A stretch of DNA of 64,000 bases from Candidatus Melainabacteria bacterium RIFCSPHIGHO2_02_FULL_34_12 (GCA_001784555.1 MFRM01000019.1:53619-117618); one strand, 5' to 3'; numbered from the stretch's first letter, positions 49,542 to 59,976 are shown. Notes: generated from the letters alone by a model not told the origin. Made by a program: numbers and translations.

Positions 49542-51956
49542 ATGACTCAAAATAAAACTTTAAATAATTTGCTTTCCAATAATAACATCACCAGTGGCTT
49601 AAATGAAAATCAAATTGCAGCCGTTACTTTTGGTGACGGACCACTACTTGTCATTGCCGGTGCAGGGTCAGGAAAAACAAGGGTCTTAACACATAGAATT
49701 GCAAATCTGGTTTCCAATAAATTTATGCCAGAAAGCATTCTAGCAGTAACATTTACTAACAAAGCTGCTTCAGAAATGAAAGGAAGACTTTTTGCCCTTT
49801 TACCAGAAGAAACTGCATCATCAATCTGGATAGGCACTTTTCATAATATTTGCGGGAGAATATTGCGTCATGACATACAAAAGCTAGTCTTAAGCACCGG
49901 TGAAAAATGGACAAATAATTTTGTAATCTACGATGAGTCCGACAGTACAAACTTAGTGAAGCAATGCATTCAGGCACTGGAGTTAGATCAAAAAATTTAC
50001 CAGCCAAAAAACATAAAGTCTTTTATAAGTAATTTAAAATCACAAGGCTATGAAGCAAAAACTTTTGGAGATATTGCAAAAAACCACCGCGAGGTAAAAA
50101 TATCAGAAGTATTTGATCTCTACCAGAAAGAACTATCTAAAAACAACGCTCTTGATTTTGATGATTTACTTTTATTTACTGTAAAACTTCTTGAACAAAA
50201 TGAGCAGACAAGAAATTATTACCATAAAAGATTTCGTCAGGTCCTGGTAGATGAATTTCAGGACACAAATCTCATCCAGTATGAGCTGGTTAGATTAATA
50301 TCAGAAGGAAAAACAAAAGAAGAACGTTTAAATATAGACAGAAAAGATCTATGGAAAGACAGAGGAATTACTGTAGTAGGTGATGTAGATCAAAGTATTT
50401 ATTCCTGGAGAGGTGCTGATTTTAGAATAATTCTGGGTTTTCAAAATGATTTTCCAGAAAATACCATGATAAAACTTGAGCATAATTACCGCTCTACTGA
50501 AACTATTTTAAGAGCTGCCGACTCCATCATAAAAAACAATAAAGAAAGAATTGAAAAAGTACTTTTACCCACGAAAGAGAAAGGCGAAAAAATTATTTGT
50601 TTTGAAGCAGAAGATGAAATTGAAGAATCACAATATGTTGCAAAAGAAGTTTTAAGGCTGCTTAAAGCTGGCTATAAATACAAAGACTTTGGAGTGCTCT
50701 ACAGAACAAATGCCCAAAGCCGCGCCATCGAAGAAGCTCTTATTAAAAGAAATATTCCTTATGAAATTGTAGGCGGGTTTAGATTTTATGAAAGAAAAGA
50801 AATAAAAGACATAATTGCTTATCTTAAAACTATTTATAATCCAAGCGATTCTATTTCTTTAAAACGAATAATAAATGTTCCAAGACGCGGACTAGGAGCA
50901 AGCACACTAATTAAAATAGAAGAGTTTGCAAATCAAAGTAATTTTTCACTTTATAAAACATTGCTTGAAGTAAAAGATGTTCCTGGGCTTAGTGAAAGAA
51001 CTGTAGTCTCAGTTCAGAATTTTGTAGAGCTTATGGAATATTTAAGAAAGGCTTCAAGATCTCTTTCTATAAGCGATTTGTTGGATCAGATTCTTAAAAA
51101 ATCCGGATACCGGGATGAGCTGGAAGATGAAGGAACACTTGACTCAGAAGAAAGGCTGGCAAATATTCAGGAGCTTTTTTCTGTAGCAAATGAATTTGAG
51201 GCTTCAGCATCATTAAATAATGAAGACAGTGTAGGGCAAGATCTGCCCCTACTGGGTAATTTTTTAACTCAGATTTCCCTTTACACTGACTTAGACAATT
51301 TAAAATTAACTACAAATAAAATGACTCTGATGACATTACATCTGGCTAAGGGACTGGAGTTTCCAATAGTTTTTATTTGCGGGCTGGAAGAAGGTATTTT
51401 ACCTCATGTCAGATCCATTGATTCGCAGGACCACAGCGAGCTCGAAGAAGAAAGAAGACTGATGTATGTAGGTGTCACTCGTGCCAAAGAAAAACTTTAT
51501 TTTACTTATGCCAGAGAACGAAGACTTTTTGGTTCAAGAGAATTTGCACAGGTAAGTCGGTTTATTGAAGAAGTTACAAAGGAATTATTAAGCGGGTTTT
51601 ACGGCGGACTGGATAAAAAAATTAAAAACAACAAAATGCATATTTCGAAAAGAAACATTACGAGGAAATATTCTGAATACGAGATAGATGAATTGCTTGC
51701 AAAAGAAGGTGTAACAAATGTTACTAAAATAAGAAAGGTAGAAACCTCAGAATCTGAAACTCAATCCCCATCGGTTGATCAATCATGGGACTATTGTCCC
51801 TTTAGTACGGGTGATAAAGTACAGCATGAAAAATTTGGTCTAGGGCTTATTGAACAAATTTTTGGGGAAGGCAGTAAATTACTTGTAAATGTTAATTTTG
51901 AAAAATACGGGAAAAGATTATTAGATCCAAGATATGCAAAGCTGGTAAAGTTATAA
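49542..51956 (+). CDS. pcrA: UvrD/PcrA-type DNA helicase
   Basis: LNENQIAAVTFGDGPLLVIAGAGSGKTRVLTHRIA; VDEFQDTN; GDVDQSIYSWRGAD; start reassigned to 49542. Confidence 0.96.
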   Translation: MTQNKTLNNLLSNNNITSGLNENQIAAVTFGDGPLLVIAGAGSGKTRVLTHRIANLVSNKFMPESILAVTFTNKAASEMKGRLFALLPEETASSIWIGTFHNICGRILRHDIQKLVLSTGEKWTNNFVIYDESDSTNLVKQCIQALELDQKIYQPKNIKSFISNLKSQGYEAKTFGDIAKNHREVKISEVFDLYQKELSKNNALDFDDLLLFTVKLLEQNEQTRNYYHKRFRQVLVDEFQDTNLIQYELVRLISEGKTKEERLNIDRKDLWKDRGITVVGDVDQSIYSWRGADFRIILGFQNDFPENTMIKLEHNYRSTETILRAADSIIKNNKERIEKVLLPTKEKGEKIICFEAEDEIEESQYVAKEVLRLLKAGYKYKDFGVLYRTNAQSRAIEEALIKRNIPYEIVGGFRFYERKEIKDIIAYLKTIYNPSDSISLKRIINVPRRGLGASTLIKIEEFANQSNFSLYKTLLEVKDVPGLSERTVVSVQNFVELMEYLRKASRSLSISDLLDQILKKSGYRDELEDEGTLDSEERLANIQELFSVANEFEASASLNNEDSVGQDLPLLGNFLTQISLYTDLDNLKLTTNKMTLMTLHLAKGLEFPIVFICGLEEGILPHVRSIDSQDHSELEEERRLMYVGVTRAKEKLYFTYARERRLFGSREFAQVSRFIEEVTKELLSGFYGGLDKKIKNNKMHISKRNITRKYSEYEIDELLAKEGVTNVTKIRKVETSESETQSPSVDQSWDYCPFSTGDKVQHEKFGLGLIEQIFGEGSKLLVNVNFEKYGKRLLDPRYAKLVKL
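51231..51252. repeat. GTAGGGGC-type small palindrome inside pcrA
   Basis: GTAGGGCAAGATCTGCCCCTAC, in frame. Confidence 0.55.
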
Positions 51957-51968
51957 CTGTATTCAATT

Positions 51969-52004
51969 CGCCAGCCCTATCGCCCCACCGCCGGCTCGTT
52001 TTCT
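51969..52004. repeat. Short 8-bp-type repeat overlapping the plsC 3' end
   Basis: cgccagcc-ctat-cgccccac-cgccggct-cgttttct. Confidence 0.6.
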
Positions 52005-52621
52005 TTATCCGGCATCTTTAATCCTGTAAGCTCAGATAATTTTTCTGCACACTGCCATCTGGCGATCTCAAGATCTTTGCCAGGATAAAATAACTTTCCT
52101 ATTCTAACTGTTATTGGACCAAAAAGTTTATTTGATCCTACTATTCCGACAGGAAGTATTGGAACATTATTTAAATTTGAAATATATGCTGATCCAAGAT
52201 TCGGATTTCCAAGTCTTCCTGGTATTTTACTTCTGGTACCTTCCAGGAAAACTCCTACAGACCACTTTTTTGAAATAATATATTTTGTAGCTTTAATCGT
52301 AGATTTTGAAACATTTTCCCTGTCCACTAAAAATGCACCTAATTTCGAAATCGCCGAGGCAAGAAAAGGTACAGAATATAATTCTTTTTTTGCCATCCAG
52401 GCAATTGGGGACTCGACAACCGTAGATACTATAGGCGGATCATTATTTGACAGATGATTTGGCATGACAATAAATGGTTTTTTGTCTTTTGGAATATTTT
52501 CTTTTCCATAAACTTTCAAGCGGTAAAAAATATAATAAACAGGTATAAATAAGAGGTAAATGACAATATACTGATAAAATCTGGTCAGCCAATTGTATTT
52601 ATTTAGTTTATAATCAGCCAT
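51977..52621 (-). CDS. plsC: 1-acyl-sn-glycerol-3-phosphate acyltransferase
   Basis: VMPNHLSNNDPPIV; VFLEGTRSKIPGRLG. Confidence 0.9.
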   Translation of the reverse strand: MADYKLNKYNWLTRFYQYIVIYLLFIPVYYIFYRLKVYGKENIPKDKKPFIVMPNHLSNNDPPIVSTVVESPIAWMAKKELYSVPFLASAISKLGAFLVDRENVSKSTIKATKYIISKKWSVGVFLEGTRSKIPGRLGNPNLGSAYISNLNNVPILPVGIVGSNKLFGPITVRIGKLFYPGKDLEIARWQCAEKLSELTGLKMPDKENEPAVGR

Positions 52622-52695
52622 AGATTAAATGATAACAGAGGTAGAGGTTAGAGCTGTAAGTAGATTTATCTATAATTTATCTTTTAAACAAAAAT

Positions 52696-52855
52696 AAACG
52701 ACTCCCTAAAATCAGCCCTCTCTGCAGCAAGACTACAGGATATTACACCAATTTTTACCTTTGACATCGGTCGTCATATCATAAGGAGTCGTTTGTTTTT
52801 CCTCGCTTATATCTCTGCAGCAAGACTGCAGAGTATTACGCTTCGGTCAAATAAT
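52696..52855. repeat. Structured element E2, homologous to E1
   Basis: AAACGACTCC (52696-52705) pairs with GGAGTCGTTT (52785-52794); two CTCTGCAGCAAGACT..AG hairpins; shares CCCTAAAATCAG, ATTTTT and TAAGGA with E1. Confidence 0.75.
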
Positions 52856-52936
52856 AAGCTATAATTTATTCGGTAAATCCGAGCAGACGCAGGAGATTGA
52901 TCAATAAAAGCTCAAGCTTGTCTTGAGCTTTACTAA

Positions 52937-53026
52937 GGACAGATGTTCGAGTGGTTTAAGAAGCAGACCTGGAAAGTCTGTGTGCCCTTTAAAAAGGTAC
53001 CGAGGGTTCGAATCCCTCTCTGTCCG
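52937..53026 (+). tRNA. tRNA-Ser(GGA)
   Basis: GGACAGATGTTCGAGTGGTTTAAGAAGCAGACCTGGAAAGTCTG..GAGGGTTCGAATCCCTCTCTGTCC. Confidence 0.95.
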
Positions 53027-53159
53027 TTCAGCAAAGTTGACAATGAAAGACTTAGTTACTTAATAAAGCGAAGCTTGTCCAATTTATTTGGCAAGCTGAG
53101 TGGTCTTTGCAAAGCTGGCTCGAGGAGCAACGTCACCGCAGAAGCCAGCGGAAACAAAA

Positions 53160-53189
53160 ACCGAGGGTTCGAATCCCTCTCTGTCCGTT
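53160..53189 (+). pseudogene. tRNA-Ser 3'-end duplicate (30 bp)
   Basis: ACCGAGGGTTCGAATCCCTCTCTGTCCGTT identical to 52999-53028. Confidence 0.9.
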
Positions 53190-53220
53190 TCAGAGACCTT
53201 TCTGCTTAACGCTAATCCTA

Positions 53221-54296
53221 TGGACGACCTTTTAATAAAAAAACTAGATGAAATAGAAAAAACTTACAGTGAGCTGGAAAAAAAGCTTGCAGATCCTGCT
53301 GTTTATGGAGATCAGGAACAGCTTAAAAAAGTATCCAAATCAAAGAAATCACTTCAGGAAACTTATGACCTCTATCAAAAATTTAAATCTTTCAATAAAG
53401 AGCTCGAGGGTGCTAAAGAAATAATAAGAAATGAAGGAGACGCTTCGCTGATAGATCTGGCTAGATCTGAAATTGATGAGATAAGTAAAGAACTTACAAC
53501 TATTGAAGAGAGATTGAGGATATTACTTCTGCCAAAAGATCCAAACGATGAAAAAGATATTATGCTTGAAATCCGTGCAGCAGCTGGCGGTGAAGAATCA
53601 TCTATTTTTGCAGGTGATCTTCTTAGAATGTATACAAAATACGCTGATAAGCAAGGCTGGCATACAAAAATCGTAGATTTTAATTCAGGTGACATCAGTG
53701 GTTATAAGCTCGTAATAGTAGAAATTATAGGTGAAAATGTTTACAGCAAATTAAAATTTGAATCGGGTGTACATAGAGTTCAAAGAGTGCCACTTACAGA
53801 AGCCTCAGGACGTGTTCACACTAGTACCATCACAGTAGCAGTTATGCCTGAGGTAGATGAGGTTGATATAAAAATTGATCCGAGTGACATTGAAATAACT
53901 ACGATGAGATCAGGCGGTGCAGGCGGACAGAACGTAAATAAAGTAGAAACTGCAGTAAGAATAGTTCATAAGCCATCAGGTTTAATGATTCACTGTACTG
54001 AAGAAAGAAGCCAGCTGCAAAACAAAAACAAAGGCATGCAGTTACTAAGATCCAGGCTTTATGATTTAGAACTTCAAAAACAACAAAAAGAAATCTATGC
54101 AAAACGTAAAATGCAAGTGGGAACCGGAGATCGCAGTGAAAAAATCAGAACCTATAATTTTAGAGATAATCGTATAACCGATCACAGACTAAATGAAAAC
54201 TTTACTTTAGATACAGCACTGGAAGGTAATTTAGATCCTGTTATTGAAGCCTGCATAGCAGAAGATCAGAAACAGCAACTTCAGTCTTTAGTATAG
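53221..54296 (+). CDS. prfA: Peptide chain release factor 1
   Basis: [30 protein letters not shown] motif; start moved to 53221. Confidence 0.97.
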
Positions 54297-54371
54297 AAAG
54301 ATTGTATAGAAGTGTTAGTAGTAAAGCAAGATTAATCGGGATTGCCACGCCTCATTGCATTCGGCTCGCAA

Positions 54372-55112
54372 TTATACTCCAAACCTTCTATGTCGCCTAT
54401 TATATTCATCTATCGCTTTATCCAGCTCTTTTGAATCAAATGAAGGCCATAGGGTTTCTGTAGAATAAAACTCAGTATAAGCACTCTGCCAGAGGAGATA
54501 ATTACTGATTCTTTGTTCTCCACCGGTTCTAATTAACAGTTCAGGATCAGGGAAATTTTTAGTGAGTAGATTTTTACTGATTAAATCGGAATCTATATCT
54601 TCAGTTTTAATTTCACCTGATTGTACTTTTTTTGAAATTTCTTTTACTGCATGTATAATCTCTGCACGACTGCCATAGTTAATAGCTACCTGAAGTTTTA
54701 AACCCGTGTTATTTTTTGTTCTTTCCATGGCATCATTTAAAACTTTTGGAAGTGGAGCTGGAAGATCTTCATAAAATCCAAGCACACTGAGTTTTACATT
54801 ATTTTGATGCATCTCTTCAAATTCGTTTTGAATAGCTTCCTGAATTAAAAACATTAAAAAATCCACTTCATCTTTTTTTCTGTTCCAGTTTTCTGTAGAG
54901 AAAGCATAAACGGTCAGATATTTTATTCCTATATCACTTGCATATCTGGTTATTTTTTTTAGTGCCTGAACACCTTCTCTGTGTCCGAACATACTTGGAA
55001 GATTTTTAGACTGCGCCCAGCGTCTGTTTCCATCCATGATAATTGCAATATGATTCGGTAGTATCTTTTCAGATAATTCTGTATTTTCTAATTTTGGCAG
55101 CGGATTTCCCAT
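54372..55112 (-). CDS. uppS: Isoprenyl (di-trans,poly-cis-undecaprenyl) diphosphate synthase
   Basis: HIAIIMDGNRRWAQ; RTGGEQRISNYLLWQSAYTEFYS. Confidence 0.97.
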   Translation of the reverse strand: MGNPLPKLENTELSEKILPNHIAIIMDGNRRWAQSKNLPSMFGHREGVQALKKITRYASDIGIKYLTVYAFSTENWNRKKDEVDFLMFLIQEAIQNEFEEMHQNNVKLSVLGFYEDLPAPLPKVLNDAMERTKNNTGLKLQVAINYGSRAEIIHAVKEISKKVQSGEIKTEDIDSDLISKNLLTKNFPDPELLIRTGGEQRISNYLLWQSAYTEFYSTETLWPSFDSKELDKAIDEYNRRHRRFGV

Positions 55113-55135
55113 ACAATGTGATATTCTATCAAATT

Positions 55136-56338
55136 ATGGTAGTAGGCAAAATTAAAAAATGCAAAAAGGTCGTCTTAGCCTATTCAGGCGGTGTTGATAC
55201 ATCTGTAGCAATCAGATGGCTGCTTGAAAATAAGGCTGAAAAAGTTATTGCACTAGCTATAGATTTAGGTCAAGGACAGGAATTAAAACCCATACAAAAA
55301 AAGGCTCTCCAAATAGGTGCATCAGAATCTCTGGTAGTAGATGCTAAAAAAGAATTTATAAACAACTATATCTGGCCTGCACTTTTTGCAAATGCAATTT
55401 ACGGGGATTATCCACTTGCCACTGCCCTGGCTAGACCCTTAATTGCAAAACTTCTTGTAGAAATTGCAAAAGAAAAAAAGGCAGATGCAATTGCACATGG
55501 CTGCACTGGAAAAGGAAATGATCAGGTTAGATTTGATGTCTCTACTATGGCACTTGCACCTCATCTTAAAATTATTGCTCCAGCACGTGAATGGAATATG
55601 ACACGGGAAAAATCAATTGAATATGCAAAAAAACATAATATCCCCGTACCAGTAAAAAAGAAATCTCCCTTTAGCGTGGATTTAAACCTATGGGGAAGAT
55701 CTGTTGAGTGCGGTATTTTAGAAGATGCCTGGAAAGAGCCGCCTGAAGAAGCATATGAGCTGACTAGAAATCCAAAACTTGCCCCAGGAAAACCTACATA
55801 TATTACAGTGAGTTTTAGAAACGGAATTCCTACTGCATTAAACGGAAAAAGACTGGACGGACTAAAACTAATTCAAAGACTAAATCAGATTGCAGGAAAT
55901 AACGGTGTAGGAAGAATTGATCAAATTGAAAACAGAGTAGTAGGAATAAAAAGCAGGGAGGTTTATGAATCCCCTGCTGCAGTAGTTCTTCTTAAAGCAC
56001 ATAAAGATCTGGAATCATTAGTTCATACCAGAGAAACAATTTTATTTAAACAAAGCTTGGATCAAAAATACTCACAGTTAATTTATGACGGTCGCTGGTT
56101 TAATCCACTCAGAGTAGCTATAGATGTGTTTAACAAATACATTCAAAAAAGAGTGACAGGAGTTATCAGAGTAAAACTCTTTAAAGGAAATGTAATTATA
56201 GTCGGAAGAAAATCTACTTACTCACTTTATAAAGAAAAACTTGCTACATACGGAAAAGGTGACACCTTTGATCAAAGCTCAGCAGTTGGGTTTATAAAAC
56301 TATTTGGGCTGGATTTACAGAGTTTGAAATCTAATTAG
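55136..56338 (+). CDS. argG: Argininosuccinate synthase
   Basis: VVLAYSGGVDTSVAIRWL; HGCTGKGNDQVRFD; start reassigned to 55136. Confidence 0.97.
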   Translation: MVVGKIKKCKKVVLAYSGGVDTSVAIRWLLENKAEKVIALAIDLGQGQELKPIQKKALQIGASESLVVDAKKEFINNYIWPALFANAIYGDYPLATALARPLIAKLLVEIAKEKKADAIAHGCTGKGNDQVRFDVSTMALAPHLKIIAPAREWNMTREKSIEYAKKHNIPVPVKKKSPFSVDLNLWGRSVECGILEDAWKEPPEEAYELTRNPKLAPGKPTYITVSFRNGIPTALNGKRLDGLKLIQRLNQIAGNNGVGRIDQIENRVVGIKSREVYESPAAVVLLKAHKDLESLVHTRETILFKQSLDQKYSQLIYDGRWFNPLRVAIDVFNKYIQKRVTGVIRVKLFKGNVIIVGRKSTYSLYKEKLATYGKGDTFDQSSAVGFIKLFGLDLQSLKSN

Positions 56339-56876
56339 CCCACTTCACAGTACACCCAATAGCCTGTGTGTTTGCTCTGCTCACTGGTTTGTTTTCCAGG
56401 ATAGCTTCAAGCGCTTCTTTTAAATTTTGTTTTGTAACTTTTTTTGGTTCTTGCCAATTATCATCTATTCTTCCGTGATACTGAAGTACTCTGTTTTGAT
56501 CAAAGACAAATATCTCAGGAGTAAAGCTAGCTCCAAATGTTTTTGCTACTTCCTGAGTTTGATCTCGCAAATAAGGAAAATTGTATTTTTTATCTTTTAC
56601 TCTTTTAACCATATTTTCAAAACTGTCTTCAGGATAATTTATTTCATCGTTTGAATTTATAGCCACAAAAGTTACTTCTTTATCAGCAAAATCTTTTTGA
56701 AGATTAATAAGCCTGTCTTCATATGCCTGAACATATGGACAATGATTACATGTAAACATGACTACTATAATTTTGCTCTCTTCAAATTCATAGGGATTAC
56801 ACTCACGTCCGTTTGTAGCCGTCAAAGTAAAGTCAGGTAACTTATCTCCAATTTTTAAGTGTGTTTCTGTAAACAT
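56331..56876 (-). CDS. Thioredoxin-fold AhpC/TSA-like protein
   Basis: VVMFTCNHCPYVQAYEDRL; FTPEIFVFDQNRVLQYHGRIDD. Confidence 0.9.
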   Translation of the reverse strand: MFTETHLKIGDKLPDFTLTATNGRECNPYEFEESKIIVVMFTCNHCPYVQAYEDRLINLQKDFADKEVTFVAINSNDEINYPEDSFENMVKRVKDKKYNFPYLRDQTQEVAKTFGASFTPEIFVFDQNRVLQYHGRIDDNWQEPKKVTKQNLKEALEAILENKPVSRANTQAIGCTVKWAN

Positions 56877-56911
56877 ATCAATCTTCCAAGTAATTAATAA
56901 TTATATAACAT

Positions 56912-57012
56912 TGTCATTGCGAGCTGAACGAAGTGAAGCGTGGCAATCCCGAATGTTTCACATAAATTAGATCAAGATTGCTTCGTCAGGCTTTGCCTTC
57001 CTCGCAATGACA
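56912..57012. repeat. Palindromic element TGTCATTGCGAG..CTCGCAATGACA overlapping the folC 3' end
   Basis: 12-bp perfect termini; interior gcaatccc..gattgcttcgtc. Confidence 0.88.
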
Positions 57013-58184
57013 TTTAACGCTTCCCCCACTAAATACAGCGAACCGGTAATCACAATTAGGTCATTAGACATTTGTTTTGCTGCTTGAATAGCTTCTTCTA
57101 AATTAGTACATAAAATTGCTTTTGAATTGATTTTCTTAAGATACTCGGCTAGTATTTCTTTTTTTGTTGCTCTTTCTGATTTTGGCTCCGTGCAAACTAC
57201 AGTACTGCCTTCTGGAATTAGATTCTTTAAAAAACTTTCATAATCCTTATCAAGCAATCCAACTATATAAATAATTTGTTTATCAGGAAACTTCTCAAAT
57301 AACAATTTCTTCAATTCAGTTGCAGCAGCAGGATTATGCGCTCCATCTATAAGTATTTTTTCGTCTTTAAAGTACTGAAATCTGCCTGGAAACTGCAATG
57401 ACTCTAAAAAGTTTTTGCCGCCATAATCACTACATTTAAGGTTTAATTTTTCCGAGATAATTTGCCAGGTTTTTAAGGCTATTTCAATATTTTTATTTTG
57501 ATATGTTTCATATTGTTCGGTATCGACATGAATCAACTTTGTATTTAATTCTTTTGCTTTTTCTTTAATTACACTTAATGCAGGTTCATCTGCTCCGGTA
57601 ATAACAATGTTGTTTTCTTTTATTATGCCTGCTTTTTCACAAGCTATTTTTTCTAACGTATCTCCCAGATATTGCATGTGATCAAATGAGACATTTGTGA
57701 TTACAGAACAAAGTATATTTTCAGAAGAGACAATATTCGTAGCATCAAGTTTTCCGCCCATGCCTACTTCAATACATGCTATGTCTACATTTTCTTTTTC
57801 AAACAAATGAAAAGCAATCACTGTATAAATTTCAAATTCTGTAAGTTTGTCATTGGCTTCTGATTCAAAGTCTTTTATTTTTCCAAGAACTTCATTAGAT
57901 ATCTTTTCCAGATAACAAATTTCAAGTGGCTTTTCATTTATTACAAATCTCTCATTGAAATTAACCAAATGCGGGCTGATATATCTTCCTACCTTGAAGT
58001 CAGTAAAATGAGAAAGCAAGTTAGAGAGATAAAAGGTAACAGAACCTTTACCGTTTGTCCCGCCAACAATTATTGATTTATATTTTTCCTGAGGATTACC
58101 TAGATAATTCAAGCATGATTTAACTCTTCTGAGATCAAATTTGATTCCAAGATTAGTTCTTGAATTTATAAATGCTTGAAGCAC
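56967..58184 (-). CDS. folC: Folylpolyglutamate/dihydrofolate synthase
   Basis: VGGTNGKGSVTFYLSNLL; GMGGKLDATNIV; LIDGAHNPAA. Confidence 0.94.
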   Translation of the reverse strand: MLQAFINSRTNLGIKFDLRRVKSCLNYLGNPQEKYKSIIVGGTNGKGSVTFYLSNLLSHFTDFKVGRYISPHLVNFNERFVINEKPLEICYLEKISNEVLGKIKDFESEANDKLTEFEIYTVIAFHLFEKENVDIACIEVGMGGKLDATNIVSSENILCSVITNVSFDHMQYLGDTLEKIACEKAGIIKENNIVITGADEPALSVIKEKAKELNTKLIHVDTEQYETYQNKNIEIALKTWQIISEKLNLKCSDYGGKNFLESLQFPGRFQYFKDEKILIDGAHNPAAATELKKLLFEKFPDKQIIYIVGLLDKDYESFLKNLIPEGSTVVCTEPKSERATKKEILAEYLKKINSKAILCTNLEEAIQAAKQMSNDLIVITGSLYLVGEALNVIARKAKPDEAILI

Positions 58185-58187
58185 AAC

Positions 58188-59876
58188 TTAATCACGCTCT
58201 TCAGGAGAATCTTTCGGCGTAAGAGTGAATACCCCTGAAACATCATCAGCTTTTACGCTGTATTTTGCTTCCTGAGAATAACTTGAAAGCTCAACTTCAT
58301 TTTCGTCAGTTGATTCTTCTTCATATTCTTCATTTTCATTTTCGTCAAATTCGTTTTCAAACTCATTTCCTGTTTCATTATTAAGTCCTTCTTCAGTAGT
58401 AGGACTTGTTCCTTCTGAACCATTTCGAATTACTTCTTCTTCAGTTATTGGTTCCGAAATTTCTCTTTCTACCGGTGCACTTGAATCACTATCCTGCTCC
58501 TGCCTATCTTGCTGAGGACCTTCTTGTCTTCGCGGATCGTGCCTTCTTTGCATTCTGTTTCTGTTATTATTTCTTTGAGCTCTCCAGTCGCCTCTGTCAC
58601 CGCGCTCTCCTCTATCCCCTCTGTCACCGCGATCACCTCTGTAACCTTCCTGACCCTCTCTTTGTTTTCTAATTTCACCGCTTAAACCAATTTCAAAGAC
58701 AATTCCAGAACCGTGACAGCTGGAACAATGATGCCCAAAAATTTCCATTAAACTTTGACCTTGTCTTCGTCTGGTAAGTTCAACCAATCCTAGATCACTT
58801 AGCTGCCCAATTTGTGGTTTTGCTCTGTCTGACATAAGAGCGTTCTCAAATGCTTCAAGAACATTGATTTGATCTCTTCTGTCATCCATATCAATAAAGT
58901 CAACGACTATAACACCACCAATATTTCTCAGCTTCAGCTGCCTTCCGATTTCATGTGCTGCTTCCAGATTAGTTTTTAAAACTGTTTCACGAAGCGTTCT
59001 TGAGCTGGTAAATCTTCCTGAGTTTACATCTACAACTGTCAATGCTTCTGTAGTCTGGATAAATAAATATCCGCCACTTGGAAGTTCAACTTTTGTCTGC
59101 AGTGCAGTTAAAATTTCTTTTTCAACTCCACGTGAAGAAAGTATATTTCCTTCTTTATGAAGAGTTATTTCTACATCTCTGCCAGTCCAGTTTTTTAAGA
59201 TCTGCTCTGCTTTTGCCTGACCGCTTGGAGTATCTGATACTACTTCTCCGATTTCTGCAGTATAAGCATCTCGAACTACTCTGTAAATAAAGTCCTGATC
59301 CCTGAATACAAGACCAGGATACTTATGATTCTCATGTTTATCTGCAATTTCTTTCCAGAGATCCCAGAGCATCTTAAAATCTTCTTCCAGATCATATTCA
59401 TCTTTTCCTTCTGCTTCAGTCCTTACTACTATGCCAACACCAGGTGGCTTAAGCAAAGAAACCATGGCTTTAAGTCTATTTCTTTCCTGATAATCTACAA
59501 TTTTTCTGCTAACTGAAACATTTGTATTTTCAGTAGTTAAAACTAAAAATCTTCCAGGCATGCTTATGGCTGTGTTAACCCTAGGTCCTTTGTTGCTTGT
59601 AGGCTCTTTCACTATTTGTACAAGAAGTTTTTGATTTGGTTGTACTCTGTCATTTAGACTTCCATGTCCTGGTATATCACTGGCGTGTAAAAACCCCATT
59701 CTGTTATTTCCAAGATTCACGAAGACTGCATCAATACTTGGCATAATATTTTCAACCCTAGCGGTATAAATATCTCCAAGCAACAGATCTCCTCTATGTA
59801 TAAAAAATTCAATTGCTTTATCATCTTCCATGATTGCAGCTATTTTGTCTCTTTCTGATATTATTAACGATTTCAT
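58188..59876 (-). CDS. Ribonuclease E/G with RGD-rich and acidic C-terminal tail
   Basis: LLGDIYTARVENIMPSIDAVFVNLGNNRMGFLH; VDVNSGRF; VVDFIDM; CSSCHGSG. Confidence 0.95.
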   Translation of the reverse strand: MKSLIISERDKIAAIMEDDKAIEFFIHRGDLLLGDIYTARVENIMPSIDAVFVNLGNNRMGFLHASDIPGHGSLNDRVQPNQKLLVQIVKEPTSNKGPRVNTAISMPGRFLVLTTENTNVSVSRKIVDYQERNRLKAMVSLLKPPGVGIVVRTEAEGKDEYDLEEDFKMLWDLWKEIADKHENHKYPGLVFRDQDFIYRVVRDAYTAEIGEVVSDTPSGQAKAEQILKNWTGRDVEITLHKEGNILSSRGVEKEILTALQTKVELPSGGYLFIQTTEALTVVDVNSGRFTSSRTLRETVLKTNLEAAHEIGRQLKLRNIGGVIVVDFIDMDDRRDQINVLEAFENALMSDRAKPQIGQLSDLGLVELTRRRQGQSLMEIFGHHCSSCHGSGIVFEIGLSGEIRKQREGQEGYRGDRGDRGDRGERGDRGDWRAQRNNNRNRMQRRHDPRRQEGPQQDRQEQDSDSSAPVEREISEPITEEEVIRNGSEGTSPTTEEGLNNETGNEFENEFDENENEEYEEESTDENEVELSSYSQEAKYSVKADDVSGVFTLTPKDSPEERD

Positions 59877-59976
59877 TTTTTTCCTTCCTTTTAATAAAAA
59901 GTTCCTGCAAAAAATTAATTTTGCCTGAATCTTTTATTTTTTATTTTTTTAAACCTAAAATTTGTTCTTAACTCCA

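Noticed and set aside
53100-53220. N-terminal extension of prfA (ORF start at 53100)
   Set aside because: The extension reads through the tRNA-Ser 3' duplicate; canonical RF1 start is at 53221.
58406-58678. ORFs 58406-58672 (+) and 58469-58678 (-)
   Set aside because: Antisense or alternative frame of the low-complexity RNase E/G tail.
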